Of a DNA stretch of 64,000 bases, positions 15,203 through 24,556 are shown piece after piece; position 1 is the first letter of the stretch, and each line of letters opens with the position of its first letter. The position numbers and the translations under genes are program-made. Source of the stretch: an uncultured Lachnospiraceae bacterium (GTDB lineage: Bacteria > Bacillota > Clostridia > Lachnospirales > Lachnospiraceae); contig URRW01000005.1 of NCBI GenBank assembly GCA_900550285.1, positions 1 to 64,000 of the forward strand, written 5' to 3'. The notes under the pieces are model-generated. The model had not been told where the DNA came from and did no database searches. It saw nothing but the letters and a program-made list of their open reading frames with translations.

Positions 15203-16846
15203 ATGGAAAAAATGTATCCAATGTTGTTTACAACATTAAAAAACTACTCAAAGCAGCAATTTTTCAAAGATCTGACCGCAGGCGTCGTCGTCGCGATCAT
15301 CGCCCTGCCTTTGTCCATCGCCCTTGCGCTTGCGTCGGGCGTCGGCCCGGAGCAGGGCATCTATACCGCCATCGTGGCGGGCTTCATTATTTCGCTGCTG
15401 GGCGGCAGTCAGGTGCAGATCGCAGGCCCTACCGCCGCTTTTGCAACCATCGTCGCCGGGATCGTTGCCCGCAGCGGCATGGACGGGCTTGCGGCAGCCA
15501 CCATACTCGCCGGAATCATCCTGATCATCATGGGGCTTTGCCGCTTCGGCGCGCTTTTAAAATTTATCCCGTTTACCATCACGACCGGCTTTACCTCCGG
15601 CATTGCCGTGACGATCGTGATCGGCCAGCTCAAAGACTTTTTCGGCGTTTCCTATCCGGACGGAATGCCCGCCATTGAAACGATGGAAAAGCTTCAGGCT
15701 TTCATCGCCGGCTTTTCTACCGTTAATATCGACGCCCTGATCGTCGGCTTTATCTGTCTTGCGATCCTGATCCTGATGCCCCGGATCTCCGAAAAAATCC
15801 CCGGCTCCCTCATCGCAGTCATCGCCGGGATCCTGATGGTAAAATTCCTTCCGCTCAGGGTCAACACGATCGGCGATCTTTACACGATCAGCAACAGCCT
15901 TCCGTCCTTCCATCTTCCGCAGATGAGCTTTGAAACGATCCGCCTTGCCCTGCCGGATGCGTTCACGATCGCGGTTTTGGCGGCGATCGAATCCCTGCTT
16001 TCCTGCGTCGTGGCAGACGGCATGATCAACGGCAGACACCGCTCCAATATGGAGCTGGCGGCTCAGGGCGCCGGAAACATCGCCTCCGCCCTGTTCGGCG
16101 GCATCCCCGCCACCGGAGCCATCGCCCGCACCGCCGCCAACGTCAAAAACGGCGGCAGGACGCCCGTTGCCGGTATGGTGCACGCGCTCGTGCTCGTCCT
16201 GATTCTGGTCGTGTTCATGCCTTATGCCGCCATGATCCCCATGCCCGCCATCGCCGCAATCCTCTTTATGGTCGCCTACAATATGTGCCAGTGGCGCACC
16301 TTTGCGGATCTGGTAAAAACGGCTCCCAAGAGCGATATTGCCGTGCTCGTCCTGACGTTTTTTCTGACGATCGTATTCGACCTTGTCGTAGCGATCGAAA
16401 TCGGCATCCTCGTGGCGGTGCTCCTTTTCATGAAGCGCATGAGCGACGTCACGGAGGTGCGCAGCTGGAAATATGCCGCAGATGAAGAAGAGGCGGAGCA
16501 GGAAAAATTGCGGACGCTCCCGCCCTCCATCAATGTATATGAGATCAGCGGGCCTTTATTTTTCGGCGCGGCAGGCATCATCGGACAGATTGCCGTAAAA
16601 GACCATGCAAAATGCCTGATCCTGCGCATGAGAAGCGTTCCCGCGCTGGACAGCACCGCCTTAAACGCCATGACCGAGCTGTACGGCAGATGCGCGCAGA
16701 AAGGAATTATCATCATCCTTTCCCACGTCAACCAGCAGCCCATGAAGGTAATGGAAAAAGCCGGATTTACCCGGAAGATCGGCGCAGAAAATATCTGCGA
16801 AAACATTGACGCTGCCATTAAACGGGCGGAAGCGCTTGTAAAATAA
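15203..16846 (+). CDS. SulP-family anion transporter with STAS domain
   Basis: 547-aa integral membrane protein. About residues 20-420 hold the SLC26/SulP transport domain: LTAGVVVAIIALPLSIALA, the signature GSQVQIAGPTAAF, and GIPATGAIARTAANV. The last ~110 residues form a cytoplasmic STAS domain (VYEISGPLFFGAAG, LRMRSVPALDSTALNA). Family members carry sulfate, bicarbonate or dicarboxylates; the ion is not determined. GGGGAGAG stands upstream of ATG 15203. The gene is monocistronic, between its own promoter and a bidirectional terminator. Confidence 0.93.
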   Translation: MEKMYPMLFTTLKNYSKQQFFKDLTAGVVVAIIALPLSIALALASGVGPEQGIYTAIVAGFIISLLGGSQVQIAGPTAAFATIVAGIVARSGMDGLAAATILAGIILIIMGLCRFGALLKFIPFTITTGFTSGIAVTIVIGQLKDFFGVSYPDGMPAIETMEKLQAFIAGFSTVNIDALIVGFICLAILILMPRISEKIPGSLIAVIAGILMVKFLPLRVNTIGDLYTISNSLPSFHLPQMSFETIRLALPDAFTIAVLAAIESLLSCVVADGMINGRHRSNMELAAQGAGNIASALFGGIPATGAIARTAANVKNGGRTPVAGMVHALVLVLILVVFMPYAAMIPMPAIAAILFMVAYNMCQWRTFADLVKTAPKSDIAVLVLTFFLTIVFDLVVAIEIGILVAVLLFMKRMSDVTEVRSWKYAADEEEAEQEKLRTLPPSINVYEISGPLFFGAAGIIGQIAVKDHAKCLILRMRSVPALDSTALNAMTELYGRCAQKGIIIILSHVNQQPMKVMEKAGFTRKIGAENICENIDAAIKRAEALVK

Positions 16847-16880
16847 CCATTTTTATAGGACGGACTTTTCTCAAAAAGAA

Positions 16881-16932
16881 AAACAGCGTTATAAGGCGGA
16901 AGCTTTTTCCTGCCCCATAACGCTGTTTTTTT
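16881..16932. terminator. Bidirectional intrinsic terminator
   Basis: AAACAGCGTTAT (16881-16892) pairs with ATAACGCTGTTT (16917-16928) and is flanked by A and T runs on both sides. It ends the SulP transcript on the plus strand and the spoVT transcript on the minus strand. Confidence 0.88.
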
Positions 16933-16957
16933 ATCTGACAGACCGTTTCCGGCGCTT

Positions 16958-17503
16958 TTACTGCTCCATCTGCCTCCCCAAAAATCCCGCCGCAGACTGG
17001 ATCAGCTTGCGCTCCACCTCTCCCATTCCCGTTTTTTTATCGTTTTCCAAAAGGATTACCGCGCCGATCACATCGCCTTCGCAGATGATGGGGCACACGG
17101 CTTCCGCCCGGCATCCTTCCGCTCCCTCTGCTGCCGGTTCCACGAAGCCCTTCTCTCCCCGGCACGCCATAAGGATCTCGCGCCTTTCCAAAAGCTCCTC
17201 CATCTCCCTGCCCAGCGCCTTTCCCGCCAGACCTTTGCCTTTGCCCGCCGCCGCGATGATCTGGTCGCGGTCTGCAATCAGCGCCGTACAGCCCGATACC
17301 TGCGCCAGACTTTCGGCATACTGCTTTGCAAAGGTGCTCATTTCCCCGATGGGCGAATATTTTTTTAAAATGATCTCGCCCTCCCGGTCGGTAAAAATTT
17401 CCAGCGGATCCGCCTCCCGGATGCGCAGCGTGCGCCGGATCTCCTTCGGGATCACGATCCTGCCGAGGTCATCTATTCTTCTCACAATTCCCGTTGCTTT
17501 CAT
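16958..17503 (-). CDS. spoVT: Stage V sporulation protein T
   Basis: 181-aa forespore regulator. Residues 1-50 are an AbrB-type swapped-hairpin DNA-binding domain (MKATGIVRRIDDLGRIVIPKEIRRTLRI), and residues 60-181 are a GAF-like domain. It modulates late forespore gene expression in endospore formers. ATG 17503 follows GGAGGG. A small stem-loop (17526-17551) lies just upstream. Confidence 0.93.
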   Translation of the reverse strand: MKATGIVRRIDDLGRIVIPKEIRRTLRIREADPLEIFTDREGEIILKKYSPIGEMSTFAKQYAESLAQVSGCTALIADRDQIIAAAGKGKGLAGKALGREMEELLERREILMACRGEKGFVEPAAEGAEGCRAEAVCPIICEGDVIGAVILLENDKKTGMGEVERKLIQSAAGFLGRQMEQ

Positions 17504-17525
17504 ACAAAAAATCCCTCCGTCTGCT

Positions 17526-17551
17526 ATACTTTCCATTTCTGGAAACAGTAT
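17526..17551 (-). other. Small stem-loop ahead of spoVT
   Basis: On the minus strand TTTCCA and TGGAAA pair around a GAAA loop, extended by ATAC/GTAT. It is 22 nt from the start codon and would fall in the leader or promoter of spoVT. Function unknown. Confidence 0.4.
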
Positions 17552-17590
17552 CTGTAAACGGTGGGATTTTATGCGTCGCTTTTCCCGGCT

Positions 17591-18559
17591 TCACACCCTG
17601 CGCACGATCTCATCTGAAAATTTCATCATGCAAAGCCCTTCTTCATACGCCCCGATCTTTCTCTCCGTTTCCTGCCCCGAAAGGTTTTGGGCGATCAGCT
17701 CCGGAAATCTCACGCCCGCGTGCCACGCATGGGGATAGCCTCCGCCGAACCGCGGATTGATCTCCGAAATATAATATCTGCCGTCCACTTTAAAAATATC
17801 CATGTCGATGGGGCCGGCAAGCTTTAAGGTCGAAACGGTGCGCCCGATCAGCTCAAACAGCGCCCCGTCTTTTACGGAAACCGACTTTTCCGTTTCTCCC
17901 GCGCGCATCCGCACCTTTTTTTTCACAAAAACAGACGTCATCTGACCGGAAAGCAGATCCACATACACGTCTGCGCCAAATTCTTCGCCGTCCGCATACT
18001 GCTGGATCAAAAGCTCCTCGCCGCTGTAACGGCGCAAAACCTCCAAAAGCTCCCGGCAGTCCACACGGCTGATGCCAACGCTTCCGCAGCCCCGCACGGG
18101 CTTTATAAACACCGGGAAATCAATTTTCCCCTCTGCCCGCGCCCGGTCAAAGGCTTCTAAAGAATCACAGGTAAACATCGCCGGAATGCCGTTTTTTTCC
18201 AGATGCTTAAAAAAGCGGTATTTATCGCGGCACAGCGCCACGCTTTCCGCATCCGAAACGATCGCCCGGATCCCCTGCGCTTCAAACCGCTCCCGGTTCT
18301 GCGCCAGAAGATCCAGCTCGTCCTCAAACAGCGGCAGCAGCGCGTCGATCTTTTCTTTGCGGCAGATCCGCCCGATCTCGTCTAAATAGCCTGCCTCCCG
18401 CATGGACGGCACGATATAAAACGCGTCCGCCTCATACAGCGCCGGCGCCCACGGGCTGCAGTCCGTCACGACCACGCGCCCGCCCCTTGCATGGAACGTC
18501 TCCTTAAAAAAGCGCACCAGCTTATTCCGCGTCCCGCAGCTCAAAATCAGGATATTCAT
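17591..18559 (-). CDS. ATP-grasp enzyme (carboxylate-amine ligase type)
   Basis: 322 aa. An N-terminal pre-ATP-grasp Rossmann-like part (MNILILSCGTRNKLV, residues 1-100) is followed by an ATP-grasp core with FPVFIKPVRGCGSVGI, IQQYADGEEFGADVYVD, and the metal/ATP site DMDIFKVDGRYYISEINPRFGGGY. Such enzymes join a carboxylate to an amine through an acylphosphate, and resemble the carbamoyl-phosphate-synthase large-chain subgroup. Start 18559 overlaps the upstream decarboxylase stop by ATGA, so the two are coupled. Substrates are unknown; neighbours suggest an amino sugar or amino acid derived amine. Confidence 0.85.
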   Translation of the reverse strand: MNILILSCGTRNKLVRFFKETFHARGGRVVVTDCSPWAPALYEADAFYIVPSMREAGYLDEIGRICRKEKIDALLPLFEDELDLLAQNRERFEAQGIRAIVSDAESVALCRDKYRFFKHLEKNGIPAMFTCDSLEAFDRARAEGKIDFPVFIKPVRGCGSVGISRVDCRELLEVLRRYSGEELLIQQYADGEEFGADVYVDLLSGQMTSVFVKKKVRMRAGETEKSVSVKDGALFELIGRTVSTLKLAGPIDMDIFKVDGRYYISEINPRFGGGYPHAWHAGVRFPELIAQNLSGQETERKIGAYEEGLCMMKFSDEIVRRV

Positions 18560-19773
18560 GTGTCCTCTTCCTCCCCGAACAGCATGCTGTTCTGCACGTA
18601 CTGCTCCGGCGTCCATCTGCGCCGCACAAGCTTAAGCTTTCCGTCCCGGCGCACATACACATCCGGAAAATACTGGATAAACAGCGGATTCAGGCTCATC
18701 GTATAGCCGCCCACATTTTCATAGATGATCCGGTCGCCCTCTTTTAACTCTACGCCGTCCTCATATTCAAAAATCCGGTCCACCTCCATGCACGAAAAGC
18801 CCGATACGCACTGGTGCGCCAGCCTCCTGCGCTCCTCATTCCCGGAAAGCTCCAGATGGAACAGGTGGCTTTTTTTGATCATCGTCGGATCGATGTTGAA
18901 ACGGCTTCCGTCCGTGATCAGATACCGCTCCGAGCCGATGTCGCGCACATCCACCACGCCCGTCACAAAGGTCGTCGAGCTGGAAAGCAGGGAAATGCCC
19001 GGTTCCACGATCAGGCATGTCTTTTCCGGCGAAAATTCCGTCCGCAAAATCCTTGCCGTCGCCGGGAAATAATCGGGATATTCCGGCCTGCCCTTTAAGC
19101 CGCCGCAGTAGCCGCCCCCCAGATCCACATAGGACAGCTCGAACCCAAATTCCCGTTTTAAGCGGCACGCCATTTCCGCAATCGACTCAAAGATCTTTAC
19201 GCTGCGGGATTTGCTGCTGGAATGCAGATGCAGCCCTGCGATGTCTGCATTCCCGATGCTGCGCACGCGCTCTACCACCTGTGCAAACACGCCGTTTTCA
19301 TAGCCAAAGCCGAAGCGTCCGCCCGCCTCGCCCATCGTCGTCTCGCCGGGGCAGAGCTTTTCCAGATCAAAATTCACGCGGATCCCGACCTTAAAACGCC
19401 TGTCCGGATGCTTTGCCGCAAGCTCCTCAAGCCAGTCTAACTCCCGCCGTCCGTCCATATTTAAAATACCGCCCGCAAGCAGTACCTTTTCAAAAGAATC
19501 CCGCTTTTTGACCGGGCCGTTGTACACGATCTGCGAATCTTCAAAGCCCAGCTTTCCGGCAAGGGCGTATTCGTCGTCCGAAACGACCTCCGCCATCACG
19601 CCTTTTTTCTTTAAAAATGTGACGAGCCACGGCAGGGAATTGGTCTTAAACGAATATCCGACCCGGAAATTGCCCCAGCTTTCCGAAAGGGAATCTGTCA
19701 GCATCTGAAAATACCGGGACAGCTCTGCCTCGTCGATCACAAAATAGGGAGTCTGATACGCCCGTTCATCCAT
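18556..19773 (-). CDS. PLP-dependent decarboxylase, fold type III (DapDC/ODC family)
   Basis: 405 aa. An alanine-racemase-like barrel carries the PLP lysine in GYSFKTNSLP (near residue 43), HLHSSSKS, the glycine-rich DLGGGYCGG, and EPGISLLSSS; the C-terminal beta domain holds CSGFSCMEVDRIF, with the catalytic Cys, and ENVGGYTM. Family members decarboxylate diaminopimelate, ornithine, arginine or carrier-bound amino acids. It is not a housekeeping lysA by context: it is locked between an aminotransferase (11-bp gap) and an ATP-grasp gene (4-bp overlap). ATG 19773 has GAGG upstream; a GTG at 19788 overlapping the previous stop is the alternative. Confidence 0.85.
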   Translation of the reverse strand: MDERAYQTPYFVIDEAELSRYFQMLTDSLSESWGNFRVGYSFKTNSLPWLVTFLKKKGVMAEVVSDDEYALAGKLGFEDSQIVYNGPVKKRDSFEKVLLAGGILNMDGRRELDWLEELAAKHPDRRFKVGIRVNFDLEKLCPGETTMGEAGGRFGFGYENGVFAQVVERVRSIGNADIAGLHLHSSSKSRSVKIFESIAEMACRLKREFGFELSYVDLGGGYCGGLKGRPEYPDYFPATARILRTEFSPEKTCLIVEPGISLLSSSTTFVTGVVDVRDIGSERYLITDGSRFNIDPTMIKKSHLFHLELSGNEERRRLAHQCVSGFSCMEVDRIFEYEDGVELKEGDRIIYENVGGYTMSLNPLFIQYFPDVYVRRDGKLKLVRRRWTPEQYVQNSMLFGEEEDT

Positions 19774-19784
19774 GTCTGTTATCC

Positions 19785-20978
19785 TCACTTCGCATAATAG
19801 GAGGCGATCTTTTCCACAGCGCAGATCACATCCTCCACATCCTGATCGGTCATGCCGTAATGCAGCGGCAGCGTCAGGATCTCCTCATACAGCGCCTCTG
19901 CCTTCGGGCAGATTCCCTTTTTGTATCCCAGCTTCTGATAATAGGGGAAATAGTAAACCGGGATATAATGCACGTTGCACACGATATTTTCCGCGCCCAT
20001 CGCGTCAAAAAATTCCCGCCTGTTAATGGAAAGCTTCTCCGTATTCAGCCGCAGCACATATAAATGCCGGGTCGTGTCGGATTCCGGGATCTCCTCCTGC
20101 ACCGTTACCTGCCCCAGCCCGGAAAAGGCTTCATTATAACGGGCAACGATCTGCTTTCTTCTTTCCGAAAAAGCCTCCAGCTTGTCCAGCTGGCTCAGCA
20201 AAAGCCCCGCCTGGATGTCCGTCATCCGATAATTATACCCAAGGTCTACCTGCTCATAATACCAGGGGCCTTCCGGCTCCCTGCTCATCTGCGCTGCGTC
20301 CCTCGTGATGCCGTGCGCTTTGTATAAAACAAGCCTGCGGTACAGCTCCGGGTCGTTTGTCATGATCGCGCCGCCCTCGCCCGCGGTCACAGTTTTTACC
20401 GGATGGAAGCTGAACGTCGTCATATCCGCGATCGAGCCTGTCGGCTGTCCCTTATATTTTGTGCCGATGGAGTGCGCGCCGTCCGTGATCAGCACGAGGT
20501 TGTGCTCCCGGCAGATCTCCTTTAATTCGTCAAGCTTTGTAGACTGTCCCGTAAAATCCACCGCTACCACCGCTTTTGTGCGCTCCGTCACATGGGCGCG
20601 CACGCTTTCCGGGTCGATATTCCATGTTTTTTCATCAATGTCCGCAAACACGGGCTTCGCCCCGCAGTAGAGCGCGCAGTTTGCCGACGCCGCAAAGGTG
20701 ATCGGCGTTGTGATTACCTCGTCGCCTTCCCCGACGCCCGCCGCCATGCACGCCACATGCAGCGCCGCCGTGCCGTTGCTGACCGCCACCGCATATTTTG
20801 CGCCCGTTATCTGACACAGCCGCGCTTCCAGCTCGTCGATTTTGGGGCCGCACGTCAGATAATCGCTTTTTAAAACATCCAGCACCGCCTGATAATCCGC
20901 CTCGTCCAGATATTGATGTCCATAATAAATTTTTGTATCGCGCACGGGCTTTCCTCCCGCTATCGCCGGTTTTTCCAT
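19785..20978 (-). CDS. DegT/DnrJ/EryC1-family sugar aminotransferase, PseC-like
   Basis: 397 aa. The PLP lysine sits in FSFHPVKTVTAGEGGA, with the preceding DGAHSIGTKYKG and the following KAHGITRD. These stretches and the C-terminal PYYQKLGYKKG resemble PseC, the UDP-4-amino-4,6-dideoxy-N-acetyl-altrosamine transaminase of pseudaminic acid synthesis. No other Pse or Leg gene is in the window, so the sugar product is open. ATG 20978 has GGAGG 8 nt upstream. It lies 31 bp after leuA and heads a tight cassette with the decarboxylase and ATP-grasp genes. Confidence 0.88.
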   Translation of the reverse strand: MEKPAIAGGKPVRDTKIYYGHQYLDEADYQAVLDVLKSDYLTCGPKIDELEARLCQITGAKYAVAVSNGTAALHVACMAAGVGEGDEVITTPITFAASANCALYCGAKPVFADIDEKTWNIDPESVRAHVTERTKAVVAVDFTGQSTKLDELKEICREHNLVLITDGAHSIGTKYKGQPTGSIADMTTFSFHPVKTVTAGEGGAIMTNDPELYRRLVLYKAHGITRDAAQMSREPEGPWYYEQVDLGYNYRMTDIQAGLLLSQLDKLEAFSERRKQIVARYNEAFSGLGQVTVQEEIPESDTTRHLYVLRLNTEKLSINRREFFDAMGAENIVCNVHYIPVYYFPYYQKLGYKKGICPKAEALYEEILTLPLHYGMTDQDVEDVICAVEKIASYYAK

Positions 20979-21009
20979 GTCCATATCCTCCATTCCTGTT
21001 ATTTTTGCA

Positions 21010-22692
21010 TTATGCGCCCCGGACAAGCTCCAGACGGTTTACCGCCGAAAACATCGCCCGCACCGACGCCCGCGTAATATTCGAGCTCACGCCCGCGCCG
21101 TAGGTCACCCTGCCGCTCTCCGCATCCATCACATGGATATATGCCGCCGCTTCCGCATTGGAACCGTTCTGCAGCGCATGCTCCTCATAATCGAGGACGC
21201 GGATATTGATATGAAACTGCTCGCGCAGCCCGCGTTTTACCGCGTCGATCGGGCCGTTTCCGACCGCCGCAAATTCTCCCGGCGTCCCCGCCATCGCATA
21301 CGCCACGGTTACCTTCGTGTCAAATTCCCCTGCGGTATCCTCTCCCAGATCCTCCACCTTAAGACGCAGAAAATGCAGCGGGCGTTTCTGATCCAGATAT
21401 TCCCTCCGGAAATGTTCCATGATCTCCTGCGGTGCGACCTCTCCCTGCTTTTCCGAAAGCTTCTGGATCACGTCCGCAAACTCCCGGTGCATCGCCTTCG
21501 GCAGCTTAAAGCCAAAATACGTCTCCATAATAAACGCCACGCCGCCCTTGCCGGACTGGGAATTGATCCGCACGATCGGCTCGTACTCCCGCCCGATGTC
21601 CGCCGGGTCGATCGGCAGATAGGGAACCTGCCACACCTTACTTTTGCGCTCCTTCATCGCATGGAGCCCTTTGTTGATCGCGTCCTGATGGGAGCCTGAA
21701 AAGGCGGTAAAAACCAGCTTTCCCGCATAGGGGTGTCTGGGGTGCACAGGCATTTTGCAGCATTTTTCATACATGCTGATGATGTCATTGATATGCCCCA
21801 GCTCCAACTCTGGGTCAATCCCCTGTGAAAACATATTGTAGGCAATATTCAAAAGATCCACGTTTCCCGTGCGCTCGCCGTTTCCAAACAGCGTGCCCTC
21901 CACGCGCTCCGCCCCTGCCAAAAGGGCAAGCTCCGCGCTTCCGACCCCGGTTCCCCTGTCGTTGTGCGGATGGATGCTTAAGATAATGCTCTCCCGATCC
22001 TCAAAATGCCGGTTCATCCATTCGATCTGATCCGCATATACGTTGGGCGTGCTGCACTCCACCGTAGACGGCAGGTTTAAGATCACCGGATCCTCCTTTG
22101 ACGCGCCCCACGTCCTCTGCACCGCCGTGCAGATCTCCAGCGCGAAATCCAGCTCCGTCCCGGTAAAGCTTTCCGGCGAATATTCCAGTATGATCCTGCC
22201 CGGAAACGCGTCCGCGTATTTCCGCACAAGCCCCGTGCCGTCCTCCGCGATCTTTATGATCTCTGCCCTGTCCATGTGAAATACCACATCCCGCTGCAGC
22301 GCAGACGTGGAATTATAAATGTGGACGATCGCCTGCCTGCATCCTTCCAGCGCCTCAAACGTCCGCTCGATCTGTTCCTCCCGGCACTGGCTCAGCACCT
22401 GCACGTATACGCCGTCGGGGATCAGCTCCTCCCGGATCAGGCGGCGCAGAAAATCAAATTCTATCTGGCTCGCCGCAGGAAAGCCCACTTCGATTTCCCG
22501 AAATCCCAGCTTTACCAGATACTGAAACATTTCCAGCTTTTCTTCCACCGTCATCGGATCGGTCAGCGCCTGATTCCCGTCGCGCAGATCCACGCTGCAC
22601 CAGACCGGCGCCTTTTTGATCTGCTTTCCGGGCCATTCCCGTTCCGGATAATCCACAACAGGGCTGCCGCGGTATTTCCGATAATTCATCAT
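21010..22692 (-). CDS. leuA: 2-isopropylmalate synthase
   Basis: 560-aa LeuA of the long (type 2) form. It condenses acetyl-CoA with 2-ketoisovalerate in leucine synthesis. Seen are SVDLRDGNQAL at the head of the barrel, EIEVGFPAAS, the metal motif SIHPHNDRGTG, LFGNGERTGNVDL, and a C-terminal allosteric LeuA dimer domain (about 430-560). ATG 22692 follows AAAGGTTTGGAAGC. No T-box or leader peptide is visible in the short 5' region; the terminator just before it belongs to the HPr gene. Confidence 0.95.
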   Translation of the reverse strand: MMNYRKYRGSPVVDYPEREWPGKQIKKAPVWCSVDLRDGNQALTDPMTVEEKLEMFQYLVKLGFREIEVGFPAASQIEFDFLRRLIREELIPDGVYVQVLSQCREEQIERTFEALEGCRQAIVHIYNSTSALQRDVVFHMDRAEIIKIAEDGTGLVRKYADAFPGRIILEYSPESFTGTELDFALEICTAVQRTWGASKEDPVILNLPSTVECSTPNVYADQIEWMNRHFEDRESIILSIHPHNDRGTGVGSAELALLAGAERVEGTLFGNGERTGNVDLLNIAYNMFSQGIDPELELGHINDIISMYEKCCKMPVHPRHPYAGKLVFTAFSGSHQDAINKGLHAMKERKSKVWQVPYLPIDPADIGREYEPIVRINSQSGKGGVAFIMETYFGFKLPKAMHREFADVIQKLSEKQGEVAPQEIMEHFRREYLDQKRPLHFLRLKVEDLGEDTAGEFDTKVTVAYAMAGTPGEFAAVGNGPIDAVKRGLREQFHINIRVLDYEEHALQNGSNAEAAAYIHVMDAESGRVTYGAGVSSNITRASVRAMFSAVNRLELVRGA

Positions 22693-22730
22693 GCTTCCAA
22701 ACCTTTCCCGTCGAATCTTTCCTATCGAAT

Positions 22731-22760
22731 AAAAAAGGGCGTGCGCCCTGCGCACACCCT
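22731..22760 (-). terminator. Intrinsic terminator after ptsH
   Basis: On the minus strand GGGTGTGCGC and GCGCACGCCC pair around AGG, followed by a run of six T. It lies 28 bp after the HPr stop and about 40 bp before leuA. Confidence 0.88.
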
Positions 22761-22787
22761 TCGCGGTCACTTTTTTATCCGCCGGAC

Positions 22788-23051
22788 TTACTCTCCAAGC
22801 CCGCTCTCGATTGCCTTCACAAGCGAATCCAGAGCTTCCTGCTCATCCGACCCGTCACATACCAGCTCGATCTCGTCTCCGCATTTCACACATGCCCCGA
22901 GCACGCTCAGCACGCTCTTCGCATTCGCGGTATTCTCACGGAATGTGAATGTGATCAGCGACTTGTACTGCATCGCTTCCTTACATAAAATCCCTGCGGG
23001 CCTTAAATGAAGCCCTGTAGGGTTCTTGATAACTACCTTCTGGCGTACCAT
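22788..23051 (-). CDS. ptsH: Phosphocarrier protein HPr
   Basis: 87-aa phosphotransferase-system carrier. His15 (GLHLRPAG) takes phosphate from enzyme I, and Ser46 (NAKSVLSVLG) is the HPr kinase site used in carbon catabolite control. GGGGAG lies 7 nt before ATG 23051. It has its own promoter (23129-23157) and terminator, and is not linked to ptsI here. Confidence 0.93.
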   Translation of the reverse strand: MVRQKVVIKNPTGLHLRPAGILCKEAMQYKSLITFTFRENTANAKSVLSVLGACVKCGDEIELVCDGSDEQEALDSLVKAIESGLGE

Positions 23052-23128
23052 CTCTATGCTCCCCTTTCCTCCCGACACGGGGTTTTTGCAGCGGACGGTT
23101 TTAAAATCCCACTGCATTTTATATCCTT

Positions 23129-23157
23129 ATCATATCATTGTGCCAAAAATATGGCAA
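23129..23157 (-). promoter_or_regulatory. Promoter of ptsH
   Basis: Minus strand TTGCCA (23152-23157), a 17-bp spacer and TATGAT (23129-23134), about 80 bp upstream of the HPr start. Confidence 0.72.
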
Positions 23158-23169
23158 GTGTTTGTCTGC

Positions 23170-24519
23170 TTACAGCATGAGCTGCTGGATCAGATCCGCA
23201 ATGCGCTGCGCCTCCGCATCGATCTTTTCCTTGTCCTTTCCCTCGATCATGACGCGCACCTTCGGCTCCGTGCCCGACGGACGGATCAGCACCCGTCCCT
23301 CGCCCGCAAACTCCCGTTCCAGCTCCCGGATCGCCTCAGCGATCTCCGGATATTCCATGAAATGTTCTTTTCTGTGGTTCGGAACTTTGACATTTACGAG
23401 CGCCTGCGGCATCACCGTCATCACTTTGGACAGCTCAGACAGCGGCTTGCCGGTCACGACCATTACCTCCAGCAGATGCAGCGCGGACAAAAGCCCGTCC
23501 CCGGTCGTATTTTCATCCAGAAAAATAATATGGCCCGACTGTTCCCCGCCAAGATTTGCGCCGATCTCCCGCATCCGTTCCAGCACATAACGGTCGCCCA
23601 CCTTCGTCTTTTCGACGTGGATCTTTTCCCGGTCGCCGAACAAAAACAGCCCCAGATTGCTCATCACCGTGACAACCAGCGTATTCTGCTTCAGCTTTCC
23701 CATGTTGCGCAGGTGCGCGCCCACGATCGCCATGATCTGATCGCCGTCCACCACATTGCCAAGCTCATCCACCGCCAGAAGCCGGTCCGCGTCCCCGTCG
23801 AACGCCAGGCCTACGTTTGCCTTCTCAAAAACGACCCGCGCCTGCAGCTCCTCCATATGGGTAGAACCGCAGTTTGCGTTGATGTTCGTGCCGTCCGGCA
23901 TATTGTGGATGGGAACCACATGCGCGCCCAGCTGCCGGAGCGCCTCCACGGAGGTGTAGTTGGACGCGCCCTCCGCGCAGTCCACCACGATCTTTAAGCT
24001 GCTTAAATCCACGGGCACGGCGCGCACCGCATGGTTGATGTACTCTTCCCGCGCATCCCTGCGGTATTTGATCCTTCCTACGCCCGACCCGCTCGGAAAT
24101 TCAACGCCCTGCATCCCATTCCGGATCAACGCCTCGATCTCGTCCTCGAGGGCGTCCGGAAGCTTGTAGCCGTTTCCGTCAAAAAACTTGATCCCGTTAA
24201 ATTCCATCGGGTTGTGGGAAGCGGAGATCACAACGCCCGCCTCCACCTTATACTTTTTTGTGAGGTATGCGATGGCAGGGGTCGGGATCACGCCCACATA
24301 GACCGCGTTCGCTCCCACGCTGCAAATACCCGCCATGAGCGCGTTTGCCAGCATATCTCCCGAAATGCGGGTGTCACAGCCTACCATGATCGTCGGCTTG
24401 TGCTTATTCTCCCTTGTCAGCACGAAAGCGCCCGCCTGCCCCAGCTGCATTGCCAGAAGCGGCGTCAGCTCTTCATTTGCCACTCCCCTGACTCCGTCGG
24501 TTCCAAACATTCTTGCCAT
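23170..24519 (-). CDS. glmM: Phosphoglucosamine mutase
   Basis: 449 aa. Converts glucosamine-6-phosphate to glucosamine-1-phosphate for UDP-GlcNAc. FGTDGVRG at the N-terminus, the phosphoserine Ser101 in ISASHNPM, the Mg site DGDADR and the sugar/phosphate loop RPSGTEPKVRVM are all present. ATG 24519 follows AGGAGG. It is the last gene of the classic cdaA-cdaR-glmM operon; GlmM is known to bind and restrain CdaA in other Firmicutes. Confidence 0.96.
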   Translation of the reverse strand: MARMFGTDGVRGVANEELTPLLAMQLGQAGAFVLTRENKHKPTIMVGCDTRISGDMLANALMAGICSVGANAVYVGVIPTPAIAYLTKKYKVEAGVVISASHNPMEFNGIKFFDGNGYKLPDALEDEIEALIRNGMQGVEFPSGSGVGRIKYRRDAREEYINHAVRAVPVDLSSLKIVVDCAEGASNYTSVEALRQLGAHVVPIHNMPDGTNINANCGSTHMEELQARVVFEKANVGLAFDGDADRLLAVDELGNVVDGDQIMAIVGAHLRNMGKLKQNTLVVTVMSNLGLFLFGDREKIHVEKTKVGDRYVLERMREIGANLGGEQSGHIIFLDENTTGDGLLSALHLLEVMVVTGKPLSELSKVMTVMPQALVNVKVPNHRKEHFMEYPEIAEAIRELEREFAGEGRVLIRPSGTEPKVRVMIEGKDKEKIDAEAQRIADLIQQLML

Positions 24520-24556
24520 CTCCTGATCCCTCCTGTGGTTTTCTGTCCTCTGCCGG

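Noticed and set aside
22693..22787. T-box or leucine attenuator before leuA
   Set aside because: The only structure is the HPr terminator; no T-box sequence, leader peptide with Leu codons or antiterminator is seen.
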